From Hydrogenophaga sp040372165 (GTDB taxonomy: Bacteria > Pseudomonadota > Gammaproteobacteria > Burkholderiales > Burkholderiaceae_C), in the NCBI RefSeq assembly GCF_040372165.1, contig NZ_BAABWG010000002.1, positions 773,750-837,749 of the forward strand: DNA of 64,000 nucleotides, given 5' to 3'. Numbering within the stretch: position 1 is the first letter of the stretch; every line of letters begins with the position of its first letter. The translations under genes were made by a program, and so were the position numbers. The notes under the pieces were generated by a model that had not been told where the DNA came from, did no database searches, and was given only the letters and a program-made list of their open reading frames with translations. Positions 50,058-60,067 of this stretch are shown here, piece after piece.

Positions 50058-52612
50058 CACCAATCCTCCTTGACCGCCTGTACGGCGTCGCGGCTGGCAG
50101 CGCTGCGTCCTGCCAGCCAGGCGGTGACAGTGCCCGAGACCACGACAGCCATGCACAGCAGCCACAGGCGTGGCCAGGAAATCTGCAGGTCCATGGTCCA
50201 GTGAAAACTCTGAGGGTTGACCACGTGCACCAGAATCACGCTCACCGCCAAGCCCAGCAGCAGGCCGGCGATCGACCCCAGCGAGGTCCATGCCAGGCCT
50301 TCGCAGGCCACCACACCCAGGATGTCGCGCCGGGTGAGACCCAGGTGTGCGAGCAAGCCGAACTCCCTTCTGCGCGCCAGCACCTGCGCGCTGAAACTGG
50401 CGGCCACGCCAAACAGGCCGATGCCGATGGCCACCGCCTGAAGCCAGTAGGTGACCGCAAAGCTGCGGTCGAAGATGCGCAGCGAGGTGGTCCGGATGGT
50501 GTCGGCCGATGCCAGTTCATACTGACGCTTGTCCAGCCCGAGGTCCGCGGCGGCCCCTTCGATGGCGATGGTCGTCTCCCCTACTGTGGCATCCGGGTGC
50601 AGGTGAATGGAGATGTCGTTGATGGATTCGTCGCCCGTCATGTGGCGGTACGCGTCCAGGTCCATCAGCACACTGCCGTTCTGTCGCGCATAGTCGCGCC
50701 AGACACCGGCGACATACAGTCGCAGCCGGCCAGCGTCTTTTCCGCGCCCGATGGCTGTCTCCACCTGAGAGAGCCATTGACCTGGCTTGATGCCATGGAG
50801 GTCGCGCATGGACTCACTGATGAACACCGCCGTGACGGGCGCACCATCCTCTCCGGATTCGGGCCGTGGCAGTGCCGGGGCGACCAGTGTGCCAGGTGGC
50901 TTGTCTGGCGACAGAGGGCGCGCGATCAGGGTCACGGGGGGTAAATCGGGGGTGAGTTGCAACTGCAGGGCGCGCAAGCCATCTACGCGGTCAACCTGCG
51001 GCAGGCGGGCAATGGCGTCGATGAAGGCGGGCGGCAGGACTTGCCCGTCTCCCAGGCCTCGCCCACCGGAACGAGCGTAGAGCTGTGCGGGAAGAACCTC
51101 TTCCAGCCACTGCATGACCGAGGTGCGGAAACTGCCAACCATGACAGTGAGTGCCACGGAAAGCGCCAGACTGGCCACCACACCACTGGTGGCCACTGCG
51201 GCCACTGCACGCAGGCGTCGCGATCGTTCGACGGCGAGCATCAGGAGTGGCCGTTGTTGAACCATGGGTGCCAGCTGGCGCAGCAAGGCGCCTGCCAGCG
51301 CGGGCAAGGCGGCGATGCCGCCGAGCAGCAGCAAGGCGATCGCCACGTAGGCGCCCAGGGACATGCCGGCGATGGGGGGCAGAAGGGTCAGTGCGACTGC
51401 CGCGATCATGGCCGCCAGGGCCAGCTTCAGACCACCCGATCCGCTGGAGCCGCCCGTGAGCCCAAGGCCTTTGAGCGCCGGGGCAGGCGCCATCTGACCC
51501 ATGCTTCGGGCAGGCCACCAGCCACCCGCAAGTGCAGCCAGGGTACCGAGGGCGGCATAGACCAGCGCGGCATCCCAGTGCCATTGAAGAGGTGGCGCAG
51601 CGCCGGCAAAGTAGCCTCCCCCCAGGTCGCCGCCCAGCCATTGCAGCGCCATCCAAGAGAGCGCAGCGCCCAGGGCAATGCCCAGTGCACTGCCGGCCAA
51701 ACCCAGCAATGCAGATTCCCACAGCACCACCTTCATGCGTTCGCTCGCCGACAGGCCGAGCACGCCCAGAAGCGCAAACTGCTGTTGGCGTCGGGCCACC
51801 GACAGGGAAAGTACCGAGAACACCAGGAACGCGCCGGTGAACAAGGCCACCAGTGCGAGCACTGTGAGGTTGACCCGGTAGGCCCTGGACAAGGCCTGTG
51901 CTCTGTCGTCGGCCTGCGCTGGACGTTCGAGCCAGGCGTTGCCGGGCAAGCCGAGCGCATTCTCATCCAGCGACTGGTGCAGGAGCAAGTCGACGCGGCT
52001 GAGGTAACCCTGACGGGTTGTGATCACTTGTGCCGCGGCCACATCCATCACGATCAGGGGAGGTCCGCTCGCCGACACTGTCCCGGCCACTCGCAAACGG
52101 TGTGTCTGGCCGCCGGTGTCGATGGTGATGTGTTGAGCATTGCCCCACAGGCGCCGCGCCGCCGGGTTGAGGAACACTGCGTCCGGCTCGAACCAGACCA
52201 GGCGGCTGGACTCGGTGTCGTCGGGGCGGGGCATCAGCTGGGGCGCTACCTGTCCGATGGTCAGCACGTCGACACCAGCCAGTACGACGGTGGCGGACGA
52301 GGTCTCGCCTGCCACCCCGCGAACCTTTTGCTCCAGGACCGGGCTTGCCAGCTTGACGCCTTCGTTCAGGGCCAGATGGTCGTACCAGGCTTCGGGCATG
52401 AGGCCATTGCGCCAGCGCACTTGAACGTCGGGCTCGCCGTTGATGGTTCGCACTGCGCTGGAGAACTCGCTGAGCGCAGAGGCGTTGATGAGGTGTACCG
52501 CCAACCCGAGCGCAACCCCCAGCATCACGGCGAGCACGGCGGCACCGGTGCGCCAGGGGTGGTGGCGCCAGTCCTGCCAGGAAAACTGGCGCAACAACGG
52601 CGAGATCTGCAT
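50057..52612 (-). CDS. FtsX-type ABC transporter permease
   Basis: 851 residues of the MacB/LolC-like permease superfamily. There is an N-terminal helix (about 24-44), a periplasmic region (about 50-245), three helices (about 250-365), four more in the middle, a second periplasmic region (about 500-735) and three terminal helices, consistent with two fused FtsX repeats. Such proteins need a LolD-type ATPase, and none is encoded beside it: upstream lies the divergent thiamine operon. It is coupled to the AttH-like gene, as in att-type operons. Confidence 0.85.
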   Translation of the reverse strand: MQISPLLRQFSWQDWRHHPWRTGAAVLAVMLGVALGLAVHLINASALSEFSSAVRTINGEPDVQVRWRNGLMPEAWYDHLALNEGVKLASPVLEQKVRGVAGETSSATVVLAGVDVLTIGQVAPQLMPRPDDTESSRLVWFEPDAVFLNPAARRLWGNAQHITIDTGGQTHRLRVAGTVSASGPPLIVMDVAAAQVITTRQGYLSRVDLLLHQSLDENALGLPGNAWLERPAQADDRAQALSRAYRVNLTVLALVALFTGAFLVFSVLSLSVARRQQQFALLGVLGLSASERMKVVLWESALLGLAGSALGIALGAALSWMALQWLGGDLGGGYFAGAAPPLQWHWDAALVYAALGTLAALAGGWWPARSMGQMAPAPALKGLGLTGGSSGSGGLKLALAAMIAAVALTLLPPIAGMSLGAYVAIALLLLGGIAALPALAGALLRQLAPMVQQRPLLMLAVERSRRLRAVAAVATSGVVASLALSVALTVMVGSFRTSVMQWLEEVLPAQLYARSGGRGLGDGQVLPPAFIDAIARLPQVDRVDGLRALQLQLTPDLPPVTLIARPLSPDKPPGTLVAPALPRPESGEDGAPVTAVFISESMRDLHGIKPGQWLSQVETAIGRGKDAGRLRLYVAGVWRDYARQNGSVLMDLDAYRHMTGDESINDISIHLHPDATVGETTIAIEGAAADLGLDKRQYELASADTIRTTSLRIFDRSFAVTYWLQAVAIGIGLFGVAASFSAQVLARRREFGLLAHLGLTRRDILGVVACEGLAWTSLGSIAGLLLGLAVSVILVHVVNPQSFHWTMDLQISWPRLWLLCMAVVVSGTVTAWLAGRSAASRDAVQAVKEDW

Positions 52613-52715
52613 GGGGGGAGCTTACCTCGATGCGACCTTGCCCGTTGTGCGTACGGAGGGCAGGGCAATCACGCGAGAGAGGCCAGACACCCCGGCAACC
52701 GATAGAATCAGGGCA

Positions 52716-52836
52716 GTCACCGGGGGTGCCGCCAGCGCGGCTGAGAAAGACCCCTGGGAGTGTTGTCGCTGTCCTGGTACGACCGAGCGACGCCTCCCTG
52801 TCCCTGATCTGGTTAGTACCAGCGTAGGGAGTGTGC
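52716..52836 (+). ncRNA. TPP riboswitch (thi-box)
   Basis: The conserved elements are in order: GGGGTGCC (52723-52730), CTGAGA with AAGACCCC (52741-52754), CTGATCTGGTTAGTACCAGC (52804-52823) and GTAGGGA (52824-52830). Between the two halves an extended P3 arm forms three stacked stems: GGGAG/CTCCC, TCGCT/AGCGA and GTC/GAC. A TAGAAT -10 candidate lies just upstream (52703-52708). Downstream, GGCCA-ACCC-TGGCC (52840-52853) may belong to the expression platform. Thiamine pyrophosphate binding should repress thiBPQ. Confidence 0.95.
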
Positions 52837-52897
52837 GATGGCCAACCCTGGCCGGCCGGCATTCCCTCCACCGTTTTGTCCTTGAAAGGTTTGCCGC

Positions 52898-53986
52898 ATG
52901 TCCCGTCGCCAGTTTGTCATCACCTCTTTGATCGCTGCTGCCGCAGTTTGTGGCGCGCCTGCCTCGGCTGTGGCTGCAACAGACGCTTCGGTGGTGTTGC
53001 GCGTCATGACCCATGATTCATTTGATCTGCCGAAGGAATTGCTGGAGGGGTTCGAGAATCAGAACGGGGTCAAACTCGAACTGATCAAAGGGGGCGATGC
53101 CGGTGAAATGGTCAACAAACTGGTGCTGACCAAGGCCAATCCGGTGGCTGACGTGGCCTACGGTATTGACAACACCTTGATGCCACGCGCCATGGCCGCC
53201 GGTATCGTCGAGCCTTATGCCGGGCCAGCAGCGCTGCGCAAGCCAGCCGCCACCATGGCCGATGCAGCCAACGACACCAAAGCACCTGCAGCGCCGGCTG
53301 CAGTGGTTCCGGTGGACTATGGCTATGTCACCCTCAACGTCGACAAGGCATGGTTTGCCAAGCAGGGCCTGGCCTTGCCCGGGTCGCTGCAGGAGCTGAC
53401 CACGCCGAAGTACGCCAAGCTGCTCGTGGTGGAGCACCCCGCCACGTCCAGCCCGGGGCAGGCATTTGTCATGGCCACCATTGCCGGCATGGGTGAGCAG
53501 GCCGCTTTTGACTGGTGGGCCAAGATGCGTGCCAACGGCGTCAAGGTGGTCAAAGGCTGGAGCGAGGCGTATTACACCGAGTTCAGCCGCAATGGTGGCG
53601 CTTACCCGATCGTTGTGAGCTATGCCAGCAGCCCGGCTGCAGAGGTGTTCTACAGCAAGGAGAAAATTGAGGTATCGCCTACCGCGAACCTGTTTCTGCA
53701 GGGCGGCGTGTTCCGGCAAGTCGAAGGCGTTGCCTTGATCAAGGGAGGCAACCCTCAGGCAAGAGAGGCGGGTGGTGCGTTCATCGAATTCATGCGATCC
53801 GCCCCAGTGCAGGAAGCCTTGCAGACGACCATGTGGATGTTCCCTGCCGAATCGGGCGCGAAGCGCGTGGAAGTGATGCGCCAACATGCGTCGGAGCCAG
53901 AGCGCTTTGACAACCCCACGTCCGCAGACATGAACGCGAAAGCCAAGACCTGGGTCCAGCGCTGGGTGAAGACGGTCCTCAAATAA
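52898..53986 (+). CDS. thiB: Thiamine ABC transporter substrate-binding protein
   Basis: 362 residues. The N-terminus MSRRQFVITSLIAAAAVCG carries a twin-arginine-like motif and a cleavage site near AVAA-TDA. The mature part has family segments LRVMTHDSFDLPKELLEGFE, NKLVLTKANPVADVAYGIDN and PVDYGYVTLNVDKAWF. ThiB binds thiamine or its phosphates in the periplasm. It is the first gene under the TPP riboswitch. Confidence 0.95.
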   Translation: MSRRQFVITSLIAAAAVCGAPASAVAATDASVVLRVMTHDSFDLPKELLEGFENQNGVKLELIKGGDAGEMVNKLVLTKANPVADVAYGIDNTLMPRAMAAGIVEPYAGPAALRKPAATMADAANDTKAPAAPAAVVPVDYGYVTLNVDKAWFAKQGLALPGSLQELTTPKYAKLLVVEHPATSSPGQAFVMATIAGMGEQAAFDWWAKMRANGVKVVKGWSEAYYTEFSRNGGAYPIVVSYASSPAAEVFYSKEKIEVSPTANLFLQGGVFRQVEGVALIKGGNPQAREAGGAFIEFMRSAPVQEALQTTMWMFPAESGAKRVEVMRQHASEPERFDNPTSADMNAKAKTWVQRWVKTVLK

Positions 53987-54036
53987 TCCATCGCGCGACG
54001 CTTCTGTCCACACCTGTTGTTCCGGATGTGTTCCAG

Positions 54037-55684
54037 ATGAAACGTGTGCTGGCAAGCCCCTGGCTGATCGCTGCGCTGCCACTCGCGTTCCTGCTGGCCG
54101 TGGCGATCGCACCGGCGGGGCGCCTGCTGTGGGAAGCAGTCGCCAGTGAAGGTTCATTTGGCAGCATCTTCTGGTGGCAGGACGACTACCTTCGCTGGCG
54201 GTTTCTCTGGTCGCTCGCTCAGGCGGGGCTGACATGCGTGCTGTCGTTTGTACTTGGCCTGCCCATCGCCTGGGTCCTGGCGCGCATGGATTTCCCCGGC
54301 CGGTCTGCAGCATTGCGTTTGCTCATGCTGCCCTTTGTCATGCCGACCCTGGTCGCTGCCATGGGAGTTCTGGCGATATGGGGTGCTCGCGGGACGCCAG
54401 GCCAGTGGCTTGCCGAGCACGGCATGGGACTGGGTGAGTCGCCCTGGCTGCTCATCTACGGCAACCTGTTTTTCAATCTCTGTCTGGTGATTCGTGCAGG
54501 CGTCGATGGGCTCGAGCATGTCAGTGCGACGCGCGTTGCCGCCGCCCGCAGTCTGGGAGCTTCGCCATGGCGGGCGTTCTGGCGGGTCGATTGGCCGGCC
54601 ATCGCCCCCTGGCTTTCATCTGCGCTGTGCCTAGTGTTTCTGTATTGCTTCTCGGGCCTGGGGCTGGCACTGGTGCTTGGTGGTCACCAGTATGCGACGG
54701 TCGAGGTGGAAATCTACACACTGGTGGCGCATGAGCTCGAGCTCCGGCAAGCTGGCATTCTGGCCGTGAGCATGTTGTTTGTGACGGGTGCCGTCGCGCT
54801 AGTTTATGCGGCCATTGAGCGCCGTCTGGCGGCACCAGGCAAGGCAAGGCCGTTGATCAGGTTGCGCCCGGAGAGTCTGGCGCAGAAGCTGGCCGTCGTG
54901 GGCGCCATGCTCTCGCTGTTTCTGGTGTGCGGTGCGCCGCTGCTGGTCATTGCATGGCGAGCCGTGCTGGCGATGGCAACGGGTGCGGGGCTGGGTGTTC
55001 TCGCTGAGCCGCAGACTTGGCATGCACTGGGCAACACGCTGCGCTTCACATTCGCTGCGGTGGTCTTGGCGACCTTGCTGGGCTTGCTGCATGCAGCAGC
55101 GGGCCATGCCATCGATCAGCGACGTTCAGGAAGCGATGCTGCTGTGTTGGGTGTGGTGTGGCGCGCAGCGGGTTACCTGCCATTTGTGGTGTCGTCGGTG
55201 ACAGTGGCGTTTGGACTTCTGTTGCTGTACCCCCAATGGTCGGCTTCATTGCTGGTGCTGCTCGCTGCCTATGCCTTGTTGGCCTATCCGTTTGTGGCAC
55301 GCAGCATCACTGCAGGCCTGGACAGCATGCCGAGGCAATATGTGCAGGCGGCGCGCAGCCTCGGCGCTTCCCCGTGGAGAGCCTGGCGCAGAGTGACCCT
55401 GCCATTGATGCTGCCGGCACTTCGTCGTGGCGTGGCTTTTGCAGCGGCGACCGCATTGGGTGAGTTCGCAGTGACGCTGTTTCTCTCTCGTCCCGAATGG
55501 ACCACGTTGACGACCCTGATCTATCAGCGCCTGGGGCGGCCTGGCGAGGCCAACCTGGATGCCGCCCTGGTGTTGGCATTTGTGTTGATGCTGCTGGCCC
55601 TGACGGCCTTCTTGGCCATTGAAGGCACTGGACGGAGCAACAAGCGGGCGGACCATGCTCCGGCTTCCACTGGAGAGGGGCGCC

Positions 55685-55692
<8 letters not shown>
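54037..55692 (+). CDS. thiP: Thiamine ABC transporter permease
   Basis: 551 residues, a fused two-half permease with about twelve helices. Each half has a BPD-type EAA loop: ATRVAAARSLGASPWRAFWR in the first and YVQAARSLGASPWRAWRRV in the second. I used ATG 54037; a GTG at 54028 in the same frame is possible. The stop overlaps thiQ by 8 bp, and the gene lies 50 bp after thiB. Confidence 0.94.
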
Positions 55693-56329
<637 letters not shown>

Positions 56330-56411
56330 GCGGTCCTCGTCGCTGGCAGAATGAGTCCGTCGACGGTGCTCAGGCAATTGCACCCTCTGGATCAAGGACA
56401 GGAGGAGAACG

Positions 56412-56756
56412 ATGGGTTGGTTTTCTAGACGTCAGGACGACTTCTTCCTGAGTACGGTGGCACCCGCTTCGATTGAGCTGGACCGTTACGTTGGCGTGGT
56501 CAACGGTGAAGCCATCATCGGCGCCAACATTTTTCGGGACCTGTTTTCTTCCATTCGGGATGTCGTGGGTGGACGAGCTGGCGGCTATGAGCGTGCGCTC
56601 AGCGGAGCCCGAGAGTCCGCCATGGACGACATGATCGAGGCAGCCAGGGAGTTGGGCGCCACAGGCGTGATCGGTATCGACTTCGACTACGAAGTGCTGG
56701 GCGAGGCCAATGGCATGATGATGGTGACCGTCAGCGGGACGGCGGTTCGCTTATGA
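56412..56756 (+). CDS. YbjQ-like heavy-metal-binding-type protein (UPF0145)
   Basis: 114 residues. The body shows the family pattern VVNGEAIIGANIFRDLFSSI, then MIEAARELGATGVIGIDFDY. YbjQ proteins form a pentameric fold of unknown function. A strong AGGAGG site precedes the ATG. Its stop overlaps the next ATG (ATGA), coupling it to a DUF4124 gene. Confidence 0.85.
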   Translation: MGWFSRRQDDFFLSTVAPASIELDRYVGVVNGEAIIGANIFRDLFSSIRDVVGGRAGGYERALSGARESAMDDMIEAARELGATGVIGIDFDYEVLGEANGMMMVTVSGTAVRL

Positions 56757-57286
56757 CTGTGCAGCGAATGCTCTCGCTCCTGTGTCTGGTAGCGGCGTTG
56801 TCGCTGTCTCTTTTTCCTGTGGGGGCAGTGGCCCAGCAGAGTTCGCCATCACCATCGGCACAAGATGATTCTCCGCCCGCATCACCCAAGATGTACCGAT
56901 GGAAGGACGCCAATGGTCGCGTGCACTTCAGCGACAAGCGGCCGGAGCAGCCTGGCTTGACCGTGCAAGAGATCGAGCCTAGGTCGACCAATTCGCTTCA
57001 GCCCTTTGTTTCCAGGCCCTCCAGCATGCCCGTGGACGTGCGGCGCAATTCATCAGCGGAGGTCAAGCCTGCACCAGAGCAGCCGCCTGAAGAAGTGCGC
57101 CGCCGACCTCTGTCGGTGGAGGCTTCCCAGGAGAGCTGCGAAGCACAAAAGCGAGCCTATGAAGCGTCGGCAGCCTGCTATGCCGAATGTGGCAGGAGCA
57201 CCTTCAGCGGCAGAACCGGTTTTCAGAATGGCAGAAACAACTCCCAATGTGGTCATTGCACTGACGCGACCATGCCCGACTGTTGA
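56753..57286 (+). CDS. DUF4124 domain envelope protein
   Basis: 177 residues. A signal peptide (MTVQRMLSLLCLVAALSLSL, cut near AVA-QQS) is followed by a DUF4124 domain: MYRWKDANGRVHFSDKRPE (about 47-65). The tail is Pro-rich and ends with a cluster of six cysteines (from ESCEAQK to the last residue), which may form disulfides in the periplasm. The function of DUF4124 is not established. Confidence 0.78.
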   Translation: MTVQRMLSLLCLVAALSLSLFPVGAVAQQSSPSPSAQDDSPPASPKMYRWKDANGRVHFSDKRPEQPGLTVQEIEPRSTNSLQPFVSRPSSMPVDVRRNSSAEVKPAPEQPPEEVRRRPLSVEASQESCEAQKRAYEASAACYAECGRSTFSGRTGFQNGRNNSQCGHCTDATMPDC

Positions 57287-57289
57287 CGT

Positions 57290-57311
57290 TGGCAGGCTGC
57301 CCAGCCTGCCA
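57290..57311. terminator. Bidirectional hairpin between convergent genes
   Basis: TGGCAGGCT and AGCCTGCCA form a perfect 9-bp stem with a GCCC loop, between the stop codons of the DUF4124 gene (+) and the transglycosylase gene (-). It can serve as a transcription end for both. No T tract is present on either side. Confidence 0.6.
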
Positions 57312-57320
57312 GACTGAAGC

Positions 57321-58574
57321 CTATTCGGATCGCAGGGTTCTCAGTATCTTCTGTCCGCCTCGACCATTGGCTTCAAGCCCCAGCCGCCGCTGTTCCGCCT
57401 CGATGGCGGCACGGCTGCGTTGTCCCAGCATACCGTCAACTTCTCCGATGTCGTGTCCGCGCAGTATGAGCAGACCCTGCAGTTCCCGGCGTTCGGCTCG
57501 GGAGAGCCCCGGGTCGTCTGTGGGCCATGGGGTCGCGATCGGCCCCCGACCTCTGAGCCTGTCCGACAGGTGTGCGATGGCGAGTCCGTAGCTTTCCGCG
57601 GCGTTGTAGCTGTATATGGCGTTGAAATTTCGGAAGACGAGGAATGCAGGGCCGTTGGGTCCGGCTGGCGCCAGCAGGCCTGCGGTGCCGTGATCGCTCA
57701 ATGGCGAACCGTCGGCCTTGACCAGTCCTCGCGCTGTCCATTGGGCAATGGAGCGTCGCTGGCGGCGTCCTTCGCCCGAGGTGTCGAATCCATCGGGCAA
57801 CCGCACTTCGTAACCCCAGGGTTGGCCGCTGCGCCAGCCTGCCTTCTTCAGGAAGTTGGCCGTAGAGGCCAGCGCGTCGGTTGCATTGTCCATCAGGTCG
57901 CGGCGACCATCGTTGTCAAAGTCCACCGCTAGCCGCTCGAATGTGGTTGGCATGAACTGAGTGTGGCCGAAGGCACCAGCCCAGGAGCCTACGAGACGTT
58001 CGGCGGCGATGTGCCCGCCCTGAATGATGCGCATCGTGGCGTAGAACTCCTTGCGGAAGAAGGTCTGACGCCTGCCATTGCACGACAGTGTGCCCAGCGC
58101 CTGCAGCAGGGGGTAGGAGCCAAAGCTCTGTCCGAAATTGCTTTCCACCCCCCAGACCGCGACCACTGTCTCTGGGTCGACACCGTATTCCTGCTCCACT
58201 TTTCGCAAGGTATCACGGTGTTGTGCCAACATGCGCTGACCATCTTCCACGCGTTCGGCATCCACCAGACCGGCGAGGTAGTCCCAGATGGGGGTAGTGA
58301 ACTCGGGCTGGTAGTCCAGTTTCTGGACCACGCTGAGATCGGGCGCCAGGTTTTGCGTGAGCTTTTCGTAGATGGAGGGCCGCACGCCAGCCTGGGCAGC
58401 AGGGCTGGCCAGTTCGGCAAGGCAGCGTTCAAACGCCTGCTGGTCGGAGGGGCTGACGGTGTTCGCCGTCTGTCCATGCACCTGACTGGAGAGTACCAGG
58501 GCACCAATGGTGACGCTGCGTGAAAAATGCCGAGGAAATAGCGGAGGATGTGACATGTGTGGATATGAGCGCAT
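57321..58574 (-). CDS. Lytic murein transglycosylase, MltB family
   Basis: 417 residues. It cleaves peptidoglycan to 1,6-anhydromuropeptides. The catalytic glutamate is in VWGVESNFGQ, and GSWAGAFGHTQFMPTTF and VDFDNDGRRDLMDN (EF-hand-like loop) are the usual companions. A peptidoglycan-binding domain ends the protein (LILRGHDIGEVDGMLGQRSR, about 360-410). The N-terminus has a signal peptide ending near QVHGQ. ATG 58574 or 58556 is the likely start; the longer upstream frame overlaps the next gene. Confidence 0.9.
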   Translation of the reverse strand: MRSYPHMSHPPLFPRHFSRSVTIGALVLSSQVHGQTANTVSPSDQQAFERCLAELASPAAQAGVRPSIYEKLTQNLAPDLSVVQKLDYQPEFTTPIWDYLAGLVDAERVEDGQRMLAQHRDTLRKVEQEYGVDPETVVAVWGVESNFGQSFGSYPLLQALGTLSCNGRRQTFFRKEFYATMRIIQGGHIAAERLVGSWAGAFGHTQFMPTTFERLAVDFDNDGRRDLMDNATDALASTANFLKKAGWRSGQPWGYEVRLPDGFDTSGEGRRQRRSIAQWTARGLVKADGSPLSDHGTAGLLAPAGPNGPAFLVFRNFNAIYSYNAAESYGLAIAHLSDRLRGRGPIATPWPTDDPGLSRAERRELQGLLILRGHDIGEVDGMLGQRSRAAIEAEQRRLGLEANGRGGQKILRTLRSE

Positions 58575-58618
58575 GGTCAATGGACGCAGGCGGGGCAAGG
58601 AGGTTCCCCTCCAGGTGA

Positions 58619-59983
58619 TCAGACGGCCCACTCGCTGCCGTGCTCGGGCACCAGAGCCGGCCAACCGAGTTCGTCCTTGATGCGTAGGCGCATCCTGTCT
58701 GATGCCTCCATGTCGCCATGGGTGACAAACACCTTGTGGGGAGGGGCAGGGATCTGGCGCAGCCATTCGAGGAGCTGGCTGGCATCGGCATGGGCAGAGG
58801 CCGCGGTGAGCTGGACCACTTCGGCACGAACGGTCAGGTCCTGACCATGCACACGAAGGCGATCATTGCCTTTGGCGAGGGTGGCGCCTCGCGTGCCCGG
58901 CGACTGGTAGCCGGTCAGGATCACCATGTTGCGGTGGTCTTCCAGATACTGGACCAGATGATGGAGCACACGGCCGCCAGTGGCCATGCCGGAAGCCGCG
59001 AGCACAATCTTGGGTCCATGCTGGAAAGCGATGGCCTTGGACTGGTCGGGTGTCATGGTCATCTGGGCTGCATGCTCCATGGCCTGGCACTGGGCTTTGG
59101 TGAGGCGATGCTCACCAATGTGGTGGTCATAGAGATCAGTCGTGTGAATGGCCATCGGGCTGTCCAGGTAGACGGGAACACCTTTGGGCAGGGTTCCGTC
59201 GGCCTTGAGTTGCGCAATGGCGTAGAGGAGTGCCTGAGCGCGGCCCACGGCGAATACCGGAACGACGGCAGCGCCTCCGCGTGCGCAGGCGCGCTGAAGT
59301 GCTGGCCCCAGCTCTGCCAGGAGATTCTCTTCCGGGTGCTCCCGGTCGCCATAGGTGGACTCGATGATGACGACATCAGCCTCGACGGGTGGCTCGGGAG
59401 GCAGCATCAGGCTGTCATCGGGGCGGCCGAGGTCTCCGGAGAACAGCAGCCGTCGTCCGCCCACTTCTATCAGCACACTGCAGGCGCCCAGGATGTGTCC
59501 GGCACCGCGCAATTGCACTGACCAGCCAGGAATCGGTTCGAAGGGTTCACCCAGGGCCTGAGGGTGAAGCTGCTTGAGGGCGATGCGCGCGTCTTCCTCC
59601 GTGTACAGGGGCAATGCCGGCTTGTGTTTGGAGAAGCCGTGCCGGTTGGCATAGGCCGCGTCTTCTTCCTGAATATGGCCGCTGTCAGGCAGCAGGATGG
59701 AGGCGAGTTCGCATGAGCCGGCTGAAGCCCAGACCTTTCCGGTGAATCCGTTCTTGATGAGCAGGGGTAGATAGCCACTGTGGTCAAGATGGGCGTGTGT
59801 GAGCACAACGGCACCGATGTCTGCCGGGTTGACGGGCAGTGGCTCCCTGTTGCGCAGCCGAAGCTGCTTGTAGCCCTGAAACAGGCCGCAATCAACTAGA
59901 AGCGAGGCCCCGTTGTGGGTAACCAGGTACTTGGAGCCGGTCACAGTGCCGGTGGCACCCAGAAAGCGGATATGGACGGTCAT
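58619..59983 (-). CDS. Beta-CASP metallo-beta-lactamase-fold hydrolase (RNase-like)
   Basis: 454 residues. The metal site THAHLDHSG (about 62-70) and a beta-CASP domain (about 200-400) mark the CPSF/Ysh1-like group; family members are nucleases that act on RNA. AGHILGACSV, GDLGRPDD and the late SAHADAS histidine motif are present. I chose ATG 59983 over an in-frame TTG at 59989. It is transcribed toward the transglycosylase gene. Confidence 0.85.
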   Translation of the reverse strand: MTVHIRFLGATGTVTGSKYLVTHNGASLLVDCGLFQGYKQLRLRNREPLPVNPADIGAVVLTHAHLDHSGYLPLLIKNGFTGKVWASAGSCELASILLPDSGHIQEEDAAYANRHGFSKHKPALPLYTEEDARIALKQLHPQALGEPFEPIPGWSVQLRGAGHILGACSVLIEVGGRRLLFSGDLGRPDDSLMLPPEPPVEADVVIIESTYGDREHPEENLLAELGPALQRACARGGAAVVPVFAVGRAQALLYAIAQLKADGTLPKGVPVYLDSPMAIHTTDLYDHHIGEHRLTKAQCQAMEHAAQMTMTPDQSKAIAFQHGPKIVLAASGMATGGRVLHHLVQYLEDHRNMVILTGYQSPGTRGATLAKGNDRLRVHGQDLTVRAEVVQLTAASAHADASQLLEWLRQIPAPPHKVFVTHGDMEASDRMRLRIKDELGWPALVPEHGSEWAV

Positions 59984-60067
59984 GATCAATCCATCTTACT
60001 CTTGTGCGGCTGACGCGTTCTCAACCCGCAGGCAGGGCGGCACGTGGGCTGCCCATTGCCCGGAATG

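Noticed and set aside
50957..52705. A 582-codon + strand open frame opposite the FtsX-type permease
   Set aside because: It has a Gln/Arg/His-rich composition without domains. The opposite strand gives a membrane protein with clear helices.
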